Shown here piece after piece: positions 25,678-34,198 of a stretch of DNA of 34,713 nt. Numbering within the stretch: position 1 is the stretch's first letter; each line of letters begins with the position of its first letter. Made by a program: the position numbers and the translations under genes. The stretch spans positions 1-34,713 of the forward strand of contig UQID01000026.1 of assembly GCA_900541045.1 (NCBI GenBank), written 5' to 3'. The notes below the pieces were generated by a model. It had not been told where the DNA came from. It was given only the letters and a program-made list of their open reading frames with translations, and did not search any database. This DNA is from an uncultured Collinsella sp. (lineage in GTDB: Bacteria; Actinomycetota; Coriobacteriia; Coriobacteriales; Coriobacteriaceae).

Positions 25678-26274
25678 CTAGATCGCGCGGCGGGCCTCGA
25701 TAGCGCGGCCGAGCGTAAGCTCGTCGGCATACTCCAAGTCGCCGCCTACGGGAAGGCCGCTCGCAAGACGCGATACCTCAACGCCCAATGGCTTGATGGT
25801 GCGAGCAAGGTAGCTCGCCGTGGTCTCGCCCTCAATGTTGGGGTTGGTGGCGATAATGACCTCGTGGATGTCCTCGTGGCCCAGGCGCGCCAGCAGCTCG
25901 CGGATATGCAGCTGCTCGGGACCGATCTTGTCCATGGGGCTGATCACGCCGCCCAGCACATGGTACAGGCCATGGTAGCTGCCCGTGCGCTCGATTGCCT
26001 GGACGTCGCGCGGCTCGCCCACCACGCAAATGCGAGTGGTATCGCGCATCGGATCCTGGCAGATGGAGCACTCGTCGGCCGTGGCGTAGTTAAAGCAACG
26101 GCTGCAAAAGTGGACCTCCTGCTTGACCTCCAGGATGGCCTCGGCCAGGCGGCGGGCCTCCTCGGCATCGGCCTCGAGCAGGTAATAGGCGATGCGCTGG
26201 GCCGACTTGGGACCAATACCCGGCAGACGACCCAGCTCATCGAGCAGTTTTTGCAGACTATGGTTGGCGCTCAT
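25678..26274 (-). CDS. recR: Recombination protein RecR
   Basis: A 198-residue recombination mediator that works with RecO/RecF to load RecA at gaps. The N-terminal helix-hairpin-helix has LPGIGPKSAQRIAYYLL (17-33). The zinc finger uses C57, C60, C69 and C72, and the Toprim domain (about 80-175) follows. Length and motifs are normal. No good Shine-Dalgarno site precedes the ATG at 26274, but the ybaB stop codon is only 13 nt upstream, so translation is probably coupled. Confidence 0.97.
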   Translation of the reverse strand: MSANHSLQKLLDELGRLPGIGPKSAQRIAYYLLEADAEEARRLAEAILEVKQEVHFCSRCFNYATADECSICQDPMRDTTRICVVGEPRDVQAIERTGSYHGLYHVLGGVISPMDKIGPEQLHIRELLARLGHEDIHEVIIATNPNIEGETTASYLARTIKPLGVEVSRLASGLPVGGDLEYADELTLGRAIEARRAI

Positions 26275-26287
26275 ATATATGCGTGTC

Positions 26288-26608
26288 TTAGAACGGCATG
26301 CCCGGGATGTTGAGGCCGCCGGTGATGGCGCCCATCTGCTTGTTGGCGAGCTCGTTGACGCCGCGGACGGCCTCGTTGACAGCAGCCATGATCATGTCCT
26401 GCAGCATATCGACGTCCTCGGGATCGAGGGCATCGGGATCGATGGTGAGGTTGACGAGCTCCATCTCGCCGTTAACGGTCACCTTGACCATACCGCCGCC
26501 GGCAGAGGCGTCGACGGTCTGGGACTTGAGGTTCTCCTGCGCGGCGGCAAGCTGCTCCTGCATCTTGCGAGCCTGCTTCATCATCTGCTGCATGTTCATA
26601 CCGGCCAT
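26288..26608 (-). CDS. ybaB: YbaB/EbfC-family nucleoid-associated protein
   Basis: A 106-residue dimeric DNA-binding protein. The helical N-terminus (MQQMMKQARKMQEQLAAAQ), central strands VKVTVNGEMELVNLTIDP and helical C-terminus are typical. AAAGGAG lies before the ATG. It is followed by recR, the standard order. In most genomes dnaX is directly upstream; here an opposite-strand gene and about 340 bp intervene. Confidence 0.95.
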   Translation of the reverse strand: MAGMNMQQMMKQARKMQEQLAAAQENLKSQTVDASAGGGMVKVTVNGEMELVNLTIDPDALDPEDVDMLQDMIMAAVNEAVRGVNELANKQMGAITGGLNIPGMPF

Positions 26609-26949
26609 AATGGCTCCTTTACGTGCGGCCGCACGCCAAGCTGCAAGGGCAGCCGGAGCGCGGCGGGACTTTCAAACTCAAAAATCGTACCACGGTACGA
26701 GGCCAGCGAGCGGGGCGGTCACGCTACCTCAGTCGATATACATGTCCTGAAGTGCAAGCCGCGCCCAAAAATTATGCAAAGTTGAATAATTCGCATCTGC
26801 ATAATATTGAAAGCTAAATCTTGTAGAGCCGGAATCCGACATGTAATGCGTACCACTAAATGGCTAAATGCCGAGCCACTACTCGAGGCGGCGCTCATAA
26901 CGGCGGGGTATAATTTGATTGCCATAGACAGCAATTTGGAGGTGCCCCC
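26609..26949. other. Gene-free region upstream of ybaB and the small membrane-protein gene
   Basis: It is AT-richer than its surroundings from about 26740. It contains CGTACC/GGTACG (26686-26699) next to a T-run on the minus strand, which may be part of the ybaB promoter or a weak terminator. It also has ATTATGCA/TGCATAAT arms 19 nt apart (26771-26778, 26798-26805). On the plus strand there is a perfect TATAAT (26909-26914) for the next gene. No gene seen. Confidence 0.5.
26909..26914 (+). promoter_or_regulatory. -10 element of the 26950 gene
   Basis: A consensus TATAAT 35 bp before the start codon. No convincing -35 at the usual spacing. Confidence 0.45.
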
Positions 26950-27423
26950 ATGAATGCCCCCGACGTGCTCCAAAACATCCGCTCAAAACACCCCGTTGCA
27001 TATTATGTTCTCTATCTCTTTGTCGGCTGGGCATTGCTGGTTGTCATCACCCATGCTATAGCCTTTGGAGCAGAACTGCTGATAGCCAGCTCGGGCCAGC
27101 CCGTCGTCAAATGGGAGACGACCGATGAGTGCACCGACGGAACCCGAACCATTTACTACAACAGCCCGTCCCTCTACCAAGAGTTCAAGGTCAAGATAAA
27201 GGGCTCCAAGATTGTCGATGCCGAACTGGGCTCTTTATTTACAATCGGAGCAACCGTCAACGCCGAGCAAGTCGAGTACACGGACAGCCATGCGACATAT
27301 CGTATCGACCTCAGCATCCTAGGCCGACCGTCACGCGCCTGTCTGCTCGAATGCGATATACGCGGCACCACACTACACATGTCCGAAATACAGATGCGCC
27401 CGGACAAAGAGATCTCTTCTTGA
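26950..27423 (+). CDS. Small membrane-anchored protein of unknown function
   Basis: A 157-residue protein I do not recognise. One hydrophobic helix (about 17-45, YYVLYLFVGWALLVVITHAIAF within it) anchors it. The remaining 110 residues, probably outside, are rich in beta-type sequence with two cysteine pairs (C61 and, near the end, two in ACLLEC). A strong GGAGGTG site lies eight bases before the ATG, and TATAAT is upstream, so the gene looks real. Base composition is more AT-rich than its neighbours. It sits on the opposite strand between dnaX and ybaB-recR, which are normally contiguous, and converges on dnaX with a 21-bp gap. This looks like an insertion, perhaps lineage-specific. Confidence 0.75.
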   Translation: MNAPDVLQNIRSKHPVAYYVLYLFVGWALLVVITHAIAFGAELLIASSGQPVVKWETTDECTDGTRTIYYNSPSLYQEFKVKIKGSKIVDAELGSLFTIGATVNAEQVEYTDSHATYRIDLSILGRPSRACLLECDIRGTTLHMSEIQMRPDKEISS

Positions 27424-27444
27424 GCAGCGTACCCGCCCGCACAG

Positions 27445-29943
27445 TTACTCCACCGGTTTGAAGATGGTGGCCTGTCCAAAGACGTTGCGGATGAGGGCTT
27501 TGGCCTCATCCTCGGTCTGCGGGATGCTCGGGGCTGCGCCCTGGTGGCCGAAGAGACTGCCGGCGCCGGGGTTGGACTCCCAAGGGGCAGCGGGGGCGTC
27601 ATCGCTTGTGGGAGCGGACGTCGCAGCTGCGGGAGCCGCGGCTGAAGCGGCAGGGCTGGGCGCAGGCACCGCGGCAGGCACGTCGAACGGAGGAAGATCC
27701 TCCCCGCTCGTATCGCCGGCGAAGCCGCCGACCATGGCGTCGTCGTAGGGCACCTGCTCGGATTCCCACGACGCAGCCTGCGCAGACGGCTGAGTCTTGG
27801 AAGCGGACGCGCGCTCGGGCGCTCGGGGCGCGGGTTCGGTCGGGAGCTTACCCGTAGCGGGGGCGCCGGCGGGGTTGTCGGAGCGCAGCCAGGGGGCCTT
27901 GGCCAGGTCGGATGACTCGGGCGCAGGCGCGGCAGCGGGCTTGGGCGCGGGGACCGGAGCAGCCGGTTTGGGCGCAGCGGGTTCAGGCGCCGACGGGGTC
28001 GGTGCCGCTACCGGTGCCGCTTTTGGCTGCATCGCGCTGGCGTTCGAGGATGCAGGGGCCGCCGAGGACACGGGTTGCGGGTCCGCAGATGCCGCAGCCC
28101 GTGCAGATGGAGAATGCTCCTCATGTTGAGGAGCCGGCGTGCCACCCCCATCCAAGACATAGTCGACGGTGCGACGACCGAAAACCGCACTGACTGTCGG
28201 CAAAAACACCGCCTGTGTATCAGCACGCCCGAGCATCTTGATAGCAAATGCCGTAGGGAACGAGACCGTGAGCTTAGAACCATCGTCTGCCGTAGCGCGG
28301 GCGTTAAGCAGAAGAGCCGCGTAGGAGGCTTGCTGAGCTTTGACGCGCTCGACGACCTCGGCCCATTTGCGCTGTAGCTCGCCGGCATCCTCGACCGCGG
28401 GGGTCTCGGCGGTGCCGGCGGCAGCAACCTGGGCGGCGCTGTTGGGCTTTGACACCGGCACGGTCGATGCAGCAGGCGCGGGAGCCGGGGAGGTGGGCTG
28501 GGACATCGGAGCCGGGGCAGGCTGAGGCGCAGCCGCGGCAGGCTTGGGGGTCGGCGCGGGCGCAGGCTGGGTCGCCGGAGCGGCAGTGCCTCGGTCCCAG
28601 GGCATGCCGCCCCGGCGCGCAGACGCAGCGGCGGGCACGGCAGATGCCACAGGAGCGGCAGCTCGGGCACCCGAGATCAGTGTCGGCTGTTGCGTCGTCG
28701 CAGGCGCAGCCGCGGCAGCCGCAGGCGCGGCACCAGCAGCAGCCACGCTCGCCGGCACGGCGCCGTTGGCAACCATGACCTCCAAGCGTGCCACGCGCTC
28801 GGCCAGGGCCTCAATGGTCAGATCGGCCTCGGGACGTGCCAGGCGCGTGCAGGCGATCTCGAGCACCAGGCGCACGTCGCTCGCGCCCCTCATCTCCAGC
28901 GCGGCGTCGTCGAGCACGGTCAGTACGCGAGCCAAACGATCGGCAGGATGCTCGCCAAAGGCAGCGGCCTCGGCAGCAAGCGCCTCGGCCTGCTCGACCC
29001 CGCCCTCAAACAGCTCGGCACGGGCACCGGCAACGCAAGCCACATACACGTCGCGCACATGCGCCACCAGGTCGCGCGTCAGCTCAAGCAGGTCATTGCC
29101 CTCCTCGACCTGTGCACGAATGAGCCCATAGAGCTCAGCAATATCACGCTCGGCGATGGCGCGGGCAAACTCGCCCAGAATCTGGTCCGAAACTTCGCCC
29201 AAAAGCGAGCGGGCATCGTCCGCATGCACGGTGCCGTTGCCGAAGACGCTCAGCTGCTCCAACGTGGAGAGCGCGTCGCGCATGCCGCCCTTGGCATGGC
29301 GTGCCACGATGGCAAGCGCCTCGTCGTCGTAGTCGAAACCCTCCTGCTCGCACACGTATGCCAGGCGGCGCTCGATATCCTCGTTACCGATGCGATGGAA
29401 ATCGAAGCGCTGGCAGCGCGAGAGGATTGTCTCCAGAATCTTTTGCGGGTCGGTGGTGCACAGCACAAAGATCACGTGCGCCGGCGGCTCCTCGAGCGTC
29501 TTGAGCAGCGCGTTAAACGCCGCCGTCGTGAGCATGTGGACCTCGTCGATGATATAGATCTTGTACTTGCCGCGCACCGGGGCAAAGTTGACGGAGTTGA
29601 TGATCTCCTCGCGCACGTTGTCTACGCCGGTACGGCTTGCGGCATCGAGCTCGTAGACGTCTGGGTGGTTGCCCTCGGCGATGAGCTCGCATTCCTCACA
29701 GGTGCCGTCGGGCATGCAGCCGCTCGCACCCTCGGCGCGCGCCGCCTCGGCATTGCGGCAGAGCAGCGCCTTGGCAAGAATGCGCGCCATGGTGGTCTTG
29801 CCCGTGCCACGCGGACCGCAAAACAGGTAAGCGTGGGACAGGCGCCCCTCGGTGATGGCGTGCTCGAGCGTCGAGACGATATGCTGCTGGCCCACCACGG
29901 AGTCGAAGGTGAGCGGGCGATACTTTCGGTACAACGATTCCAT
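27445..29943 (-). CDS. dnaX: DNA polymerase III subunits gamma/tau
   Basis: An 832-residue clamp-loader ATPase. Walker A is GPRGTGKT (43-50), the zinc module uses C62, C76, C82 and C85, and the Walker B region is DEVHML (133-138). The clamp-loader lid and collar domains follow to about residue 370. A long Ala/Pro-rich linker (about 400-800) contains one short folded island (LQRKWAEVVERVKAQQASYAALL and after). The ATG at 29943 has GGGGGAG upstream and gives the family start MESLYRKYRP; an extension to 30054 is rejected. No slippery A-rich frameshift site is visible, so gamma is probably not made that way. It converges on the small membrane-protein gene. Confidence 0.96.
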   Translation of the reverse strand: MESLYRKYRPLTFDSVVGQQHIVSTLEHAITEGRLSHAYLFCGPRGTGKTTMARILAKALLCRNAEAARAEGASGCMPDGTCEECELIAEGNHPDVYELDAASRTGVDNVREEIINSVNFAPVRGKYKIYIIDEVHMLTTAAFNALLKTLEEPPAHVIFVLCTTDPQKILETILSRCQRFDFHRIGNEDIERRLAYVCEQEGFDYDDEALAIVARHAKGGMRDALSTLEQLSVFGNGTVHADDARSLLGEVSDQILGEFARAIAERDIAELYGLIRAQVEEGNDLLELTRDLVAHVRDVYVACVAGARAELFEGGVEQAEALAAEAAAFGEHPADRLARVLTVLDDAALEMRGASDVRLVLEIACTRLARPEADLTIEALAERVARLEVMVANGAVPASVAAAGAAPAAAAAAPATTQQPTLISGARAAAPVASAVPAAASARRGGMPWDRGTAAPATQPAPAPTPKPAAAAPQPAPAPMSQPTSPAPAPAASTVPVSKPNSAAQVAAAGTAETPAVEDAGELQRKWAEVVERVKAQQASYAALLLNARATADDGSKLTVSFPTAFAIKMLGRADTQAVFLPTVSAVFGRRTVDYVLDGGGTPAPQHEEHSPSARAAASADPQPVSSAAPASSNASAMQPKAAPVAAPTPSAPEPAAPKPAAPVPAPKPAAAPAPESSDLAKAPWLRSDNPAGAPATGKLPTEPAPRAPERASASKTQPSAQAASWESEQVPYDDAMVGGFAGDTSGEDLPPFDVPAAVPAPSPAASAAAPAAATSAPTSDDAPAAPWESNPGAGSLFGHQGAAPSIPQTEDEAKALIRNVFGQATIFKPVE

Positions 29944-30059
29944 GGGTGCTCCCCCGGGTATACTGAGTCTTGTTGCCGCGGCGGCCATGCGGTCGCACGG
30001 CATACTGCATTCCATAATAACCCGTACGGCGAGCCCGCCGCGATAGGAGTCCAAAGAGC

Positions 30060-30767
30060 ATGGCAGACGCAGAGAGCAACCTCGTTCCCTCCGAAGCAGC
30101 CGACCAGGTCGAGGTCGCGCTCGAGGAGCAGGCCGCAGCCGACGACGGCATTCTGTACCTCAACGAGTATCAGTACGAAAACGACCTGGTCACCGACTTC
30201 GCCCGCCTGGTCGCCTCGCCCAGGCGTCGCGGCTCCCTGTACGTCACCGCCGCGATTGCCGCGCTCATCGGTATCGGCATGCTGGTGGCCGGCGACAACT
30301 GGATCAAGTTTGGCGTCGTCCTGATCGTATTCGGCGCCTTTTTGGCCTGGTGGAGCAAGAACCTTCACCACACCCTCGCCCGCGACTTTATCGACGCCGT
30401 TGAGGCCGACGAGTCCATGGGTGGCCGCTATCGCCGCGTCGCCGCCAACGAGGACGGTCTGATGGTATGGGGTAAGAGCGGCAAGTCGCAGTTCTTCCCG
30501 TTTGAGAAGCTCGACCACGTACTCGACGGCGAGCGCATCTTTGTGGCCATGTTCGCCGACCAGGGCGTGACGATCCCCAAGGACACCTTCGTCCGTGGCG
30601 ATGCCGAGCAGTTCGGTCCCTTCCTCAAGGCCCGCATCAACAAAAAACTCCGTATCGAGACCAAGCGCAAGAAGATGAAGGCAGAAAAGGCCGCTGCCGA
30701 AGCCAAACAGGGCGACAAGCCCCAGGAGACCAAGCGCAAGCAGAAGAAGAACAAGAAAAAGCGCTAA
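30060..30767 (+). CDS. Two-helix membrane protein, YcxB-like
   Basis: A 235-residue protein. An acidic N-terminus (1-55) is followed by two hydrophobic helices (about 60-77 and 81-98). A soluble domain (105-200) with GLMVWGKSGKSQFFPFEKL resembles YcxB-like domains. A lysine-rich tail (about 200-235) ends NKKKR. Its role is unknown; the basic tail could contact nucleic acid or acidic lipid. AGGAG lies 11 bases before the ATG. It is divergent from dnaX with a 116-bp gap. The family match is by eye. Confidence 0.75.
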   Translation: MADAESNLVPSEAADQVEVALEEQAAADDGILYLNEYQYENDLVTDFARLVASPRRRGSLYVTAAIAALIGIGMLVAGDNWIKFGVVLIVFGAFLAWWSKNLHHTLARDFIDAVEADESMGGRYRRVAANEDGLMVWGKSGKSQFFPFEKLDHVLDGERIFVAMFADQGVTIPKDTFVRGDAEQFGPFLKARINKKLRIETKRKKMKAEKAAAEAKQGDKPQETKRKQKKNKKKR

Positions 30768-30822
30768 GGCCAAGCCAGGCAGGCAGCCTCGCATCCCGCT
30801 ATCCTCCCCATGCACCCGAGCG

Positions 30823-30831
30823 TGCTACACT
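30823..30831 (+). promoter_or_regulatory. Extended -10 promoter of kinase cassette 2
   Basis: TGCTACACT, an extended -10 motif, lies about 80 bp before the kinase start. The -35 is poor, as is common with extended -10 promoters. Confidence 0.4.
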
Positions 30832-30911
30832 AGCAGCATCTATGCCACCGCGAACGGCTCGGCTCCGCGCCCGCCACTCGCAAACGAACTTTAAACGCAC
30901 GAGGGTTGGCC

Positions 30912-32765
30912 ATGCCGCTTTTCTCGCAACATACCGCCCGGTTCTCGCCGGACGTTCCTTTGGAGGGCACCAGCTCTCGCGAGCTGCTCAAGCGGTACCA
31001 GCCGCTCGAGACACTTGCGACCGGCGGTTTTGGCTCCATCGAAATCTGCCGCGACACGCACCTGCGCCGCCGCGTCGCCATTAAACGCATCCCCCTCATC
31101 AACGGTGCTGGCATGCCCGCCAGCGACATCATGGATGTCCTGCGCGAGGCGCACACTGCCGCCATGCTTCAACATCCCAATATCGTGCAGGTCATCGACT
31201 TTACGCACGACACAGCCTATGCCTACCTGGTCATGGAATATGTCGATGGCATGTCGCTGGCCGAGTTTTTGCATCGCGTAGACGGCCACTCCCTTACCTT
31301 TGACGAGGCCGCGGCCATTGCCGACGCGCTGGGTCAGGCACTCACCTTTGCCCATGCAAACGGCGTGCTTCATCTGGACATAAAGCCCGCCAATGTGCTT
31401 ATCGACCATTCGGGCAATGTAAAGCTCACCGACTTTGGCATGGCGCGGCTGTCGTCTGCCGGCGGCTTTGGCGGCTCGCGCGGCGGCACCATCGGCTACA
31501 TGCCGCCCGAGCAGCTCGATATCGAGACCGGCACGGTCGACGAGCGCGCCGATGTCTTTGCCCTCGCCTGCGTTATCTATGAGGGCTTGTGCGGCAGCGC
31601 TCCCTTTATGGCGGCCACGCCCGCCGACTCGCTCGACCGCATCATCGGCGGCGCCACCTATCCCAGCGAGCTGATACCACACTTTCCCCCGGGAGCCGAG
31701 GCCGCGCTCATGAGCGCGCTCTCCCCCATGCCGCAGGACCGCCCCAACAGCATCGAGGCATTTTGCGACCAGCTCCTTGCCGGTCTGGGCAGCGTGCGCG
31801 AAGGCCGTCGCAGCCTGGAGCAAATGGTTGGCGAGCTTTCGGATGACGAGCAGGAGCTCGACGATATCGAGCCGTCGCACTACGAGGACGATGCCATCGA
31901 GGTCGACCCCGCACTCGGCTGGGCGGGCACGCGCTGGAGCCATGCGCGCGACTACACCATGCGCACTATCTCGGCGCTAACGTGCGGCACCTATAGCTTT
32001 TTGCTGATGCAAACGGCCGGGGTCGCGGCGCTTCCCGGCCTGGTCATTGCGGCCATCGCGATCGGAGCGGCGGCTGGCCTGGCCCCCCAGATTGGCTCGG
32101 CCATCTCGGCTGTGGGCTTTTTGGTGCTCATGGCCAACGCCACCATGCAGGCGCAGGGCATCCTGTCGATGTTGCCCGTCGCGGTGATCTTTGCCGCCGC
32201 CATGTCCGGTTGGTGGATTGCCTGGGGTCGCACCGAGGCTGCCGCGAGCGCCGCGCTCACCTGTGCACTCGCGCTTGGCTGTCTGACCGGCAATACCTTC
32301 CTGGCAGCTGGGGTCGCCGCCGGCGTCGCGTCATTTTGGCTCGGCCCGGCAAGCGCCGCCGCGGCAACGGGCATGGGCGCGCTTTTTGCCCGTCTGGCCA
32401 CGGTCGCGCTTTCAGCCGGAGGCGTGCTGGGGCTCGGTAACGTTGCTGCAGCGCTGGGAGACCCGCTCCTTTGGGCTGCCTTTGTGCTGGTCGCGGCAAC
32501 TGCCGCAGCGTCATCTGCGCTGCTCAATGCCCATGCCAAGCGTGCCGATCAGGGCTCAAACCTTGTCGCAATCGCCGCCATCGCTGTCACCGGCATCGGC
32601 TGCGCAGCGGCGTCCTGTCTTGCACACCATATGGAAATTGCCAGCCTTGCAGCCGCGGTCATCGCCAAGGCGGCGGTTGCGGGAACCCTATCCTCTATAA
32701 TCGTTGGGATATGCCTATATTTGCTCGGATACCAAAGAACCTATACGGAGAGTGATCTTTCGTGA
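30912..32765 (+). CDS. Membrane Ser/Thr protein kinase (cassette 2)
   Basis: A 617-residue protein. The kinase domain (about 28-300) has GGFGSIEI (38-45), K58 (VAIKRI), E79, catalytic HLDIKPANVL (154-163), DFG (174-176) and GYMPPEQ (195-201). The Arg of HRD is Leu (L155), making it a non-RD kinase that may not need activation-loop phosphorylation. An acidic linker (about 315-345) leads to roughly eight hydrophobic helices (360-610). There are no PASTA repeats. The ATG at 30912 with GAGGG upstream is preferred over a TTG two codons before. Its stop overlaps the fhaA GTG start, so it heads the kinase, fhaA, fhaB operon. The FHA proteins are its likely substrates or adaptors. Confidence 0.9.
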   Translation: MPLFSQHTARFSPDVPLEGTSSRELLKRYQPLETLATGGFGSIEICRDTHLRRRVAIKRIPLINGAGMPASDIMDVLREAHTAAMLQHPNIVQVIDFTHDTAYAYLVMEYVDGMSLAEFLHRVDGHSLTFDEAAAIADALGQALTFAHANGVLHLDIKPANVLIDHSGNVKLTDFGMARLSSAGGFGGSRGGTIGYMPPEQLDIETGTVDERADVFALACVIYEGLCGSAPFMAATPADSLDRIIGGATYPSELIPHFPPGAEAALMSALSPMPQDRPNSIEAFCDQLLAGLGSVREGRRSLEQMVGELSDDEQELDDIEPSHYEDDAIEVDPALGWAGTRWSHARDYTMRTISALTCGTYSFLLMQTAGVAALPGLVIAAIAIGAAAGLAPQIGSAISAVGFLVLMANATMQAQGILSMLPVAVIFAAAMSGWWIAWGRTEAAASAALTCALALGCLTGNTFLAAGVAAGVASFWLGPASAAAATGMGALFARLATVALSAGGVLGLGNVAAALGDPLLWAAFVLVAATAAASSALLNAHAKRADQGSNLVAIAAIAVTGIGCAAASCLAHHMEIASLAAAVIAKAAVAGTLSSIIVGICLYLLGYQRTYTESDLS

Positions 32766-33775
32766 ACTTCCTGAACATCTTCGAGGACCACGTGGCCGGC
32801 ATCTTCGGTGCCACCCGTGCCCCGTTCTCCTTTAAGAAGCTTGCCAAGCAGGCCGCTCGCGACATGGAGGATCAGACTCTGGTGATTAACGGCGTCAACA
32901 CGGCGCCGGCACTCTATACCATCCTTATCGCCGCCGACGACGATCCCATGCTCGCCCCGTTCTACCCCGAGCTTTCGCGCGAGGTCCGCGAGTTTGTGAA
33001 GGCGCAGGCCGAAAAGCGCCGCTATGTCTTTGTCGGCGAGCCCCTCGTGCGCTTTATGATCGATCCGCAGCTGCGCGCCGGCAAGTTCTCGGTCTTTGCC
33101 GAGAACGTCGATGCCCCCACGCTCGGCCGCCTGTACGAGGAAGAGCGCGCCTATCAAAACGGCCTGGGCCAGAACAACTCCGCGGCAAGCCGTGCCGCCA
33201 GCGCCCCGCGCGCCGGCCAGCAGCAGTTTGCTGCCCCGCAGCAGCAGCGCCCCGCCGCCATGCCCCAGCAGCAGCCGACGCCTCGCGCCGCCGCTCCCGA
33301 CCCGCTTGCCGTGGCAGACCCCTTCGCGCCTAGCGTCCCCGACCCCGCCGCCGCACCCATCCCGGTGCCGCAGACCGTCTCGCGCGACGCGCTTGCCGGC
33401 ATGGGCGGAGCCGCCGCGATCGGTGCCGCCGTGGGCCTAGGCGCCGCAGCCGGCATCGCCTCCAACATGGCGAGCACTCGCGCCCCGCAGCGCCCGCTCG
33501 CCCAGCTCGTCGACGTCGTGAGCGGCGAGAGCCATAGCATCACCTCCGCACAGGTGACCATCGGTCGCGAGCGCTCAGTTTCCGACATTGCCCTGCGCGA
33601 CCCCAACGTGTCGCGCCGCCACGCCCAGCTCACCTTTACGGGCTCGGATTGGTCGATCGAGGACCTCAATTCCACCAACGGCACGCTCGTCAACAACCGC
33701 CGCATTACGCGCTGCCCGCTGCGCAACGGCGATCTGCTGACGTTTGGCCTGAGTACCTTTGAATTTAGGGGATAG
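32762..33775 (+). CDS. fhaA: FhaA-like protein (DUF3662 plus FHA domain)
   Basis: A 337-residue cytoplasmic adaptor. The N-terminal FhaA_N/DUF3662 domain (1-115) has FEDHVAGIFG and the ending GKFSVFAENV like mycobacterial FhaA. A Gln/Pro/Ala-rich linker (140-205) and a Gly/Ala stretch (211-236) follow. The FHA domain (250-337) has intact phosphothreonine contacts: IGRE (267-270), SRRHA (284-288) and NSTNGT (303-308). In actinobacteria FhaA binds phosphorylated envelope proteins such as MviN and is a kinase substrate; that role is inferred here. GTG start, overlapping the kinase stop. Confidence 0.92.
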   Translation: MNFLNIFEDHVAGIFGATRAPFSFKKLAKQAARDMEDQTLVINGVNTAPALYTILIAADDDPMLAPFYPELSREVREFVKAQAEKRRYVFVGEPLVRFMIDPQLRAGKFSVFAENVDAPTLGRLYEEERAYQNGLGQNNSAASRAASAPRAGQQQFAAPQQQRPAAMPQQQPTPRAAAPDPLAVADPFAPSVPDPAAAPIPVPQTVSRDALAGMGGAAAIGAAVGLGAAAGIASNMASTRAPQRPLAQLVDVVSGESHSITSAQVTIGRERSVSDIALRDPNVSRRHAQLTFTGSDWSIEDLNSTNGTLVNNRRITRCPLRNGDLLTFGLSTFEFRG

Positions 33776-33781
33776 TCGCTT

Positions 33782-34198
33782 ATGAACATCGATATCGTCC
33801 TTTTTGCAGGCCGCATCGTCCTGGTCGCCCTGCTCTATATCTTCCTGTTCGCCGTCATGAAGACCGGCGTGGGGCTTGTGCGCGGGCAGCGCCGCGACTC
33901 GGCTATCTGGACGATTGATGTGGACAAGGGTCCGCGCGGCATCCGCGGCATCCACGTAGACATGCTCGGCCCCGTCATCGTCGGTCGCTCGCCATCTTCG
34001 GACATCTGCATCAACGAACCGTTCGTCTCGGCCTCGCATGCGCGCTTTTCGCTGCAGGGCCCGGCGCTCATCATCGAGGACCTCAACTCGCTTAACGGCA
34101 CGCTCGTCAACGGCCGCCAGCTCGTGGAGCCCGCAACGCTGCGCGAAGGCGACGAAGTCCAGATTGGCGACGTGGTCATGAAGGTGAACCGTCGATGA
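33782..34198 (+). CDS. fhaB: FhaB-like membrane-anchored FHA protein
   Basis: A 138-residue protein. A single N-terminal helix (about 5-27) anchors it. The cytoplasmic FHA domain (60-138) has VGRSPSSDI (67-75), SASHARF (83-89) and NSLNGT (102-107). The layout matches FhaB/FipA of actinobacteria, which links kinase signalling to cell division and envelope synthesis. It starts 6 nt after fhaA, and its stop overlaps the next ATG (ATGA). Confidence 0.92.
   Translation: MNIDIVLFAGRIVLVALLYIFLFAVMKTGVGLVRGQRRDSAIWTIDVDKGPRGIRGIHVDMLGPVIVGRSPSSDICINEPFVSASHARFSLQGPALIIEDLNSLNGTLVNGRQLVEPATLREGDEVQIGDVVMKVNRR

Noticed and set aside
27445..29943. Programmed frameshift in dnaX
   Set aside because: No A-rich slippery heptamer followed by a stem is visible in the expected area; the linker is too GC-rich.
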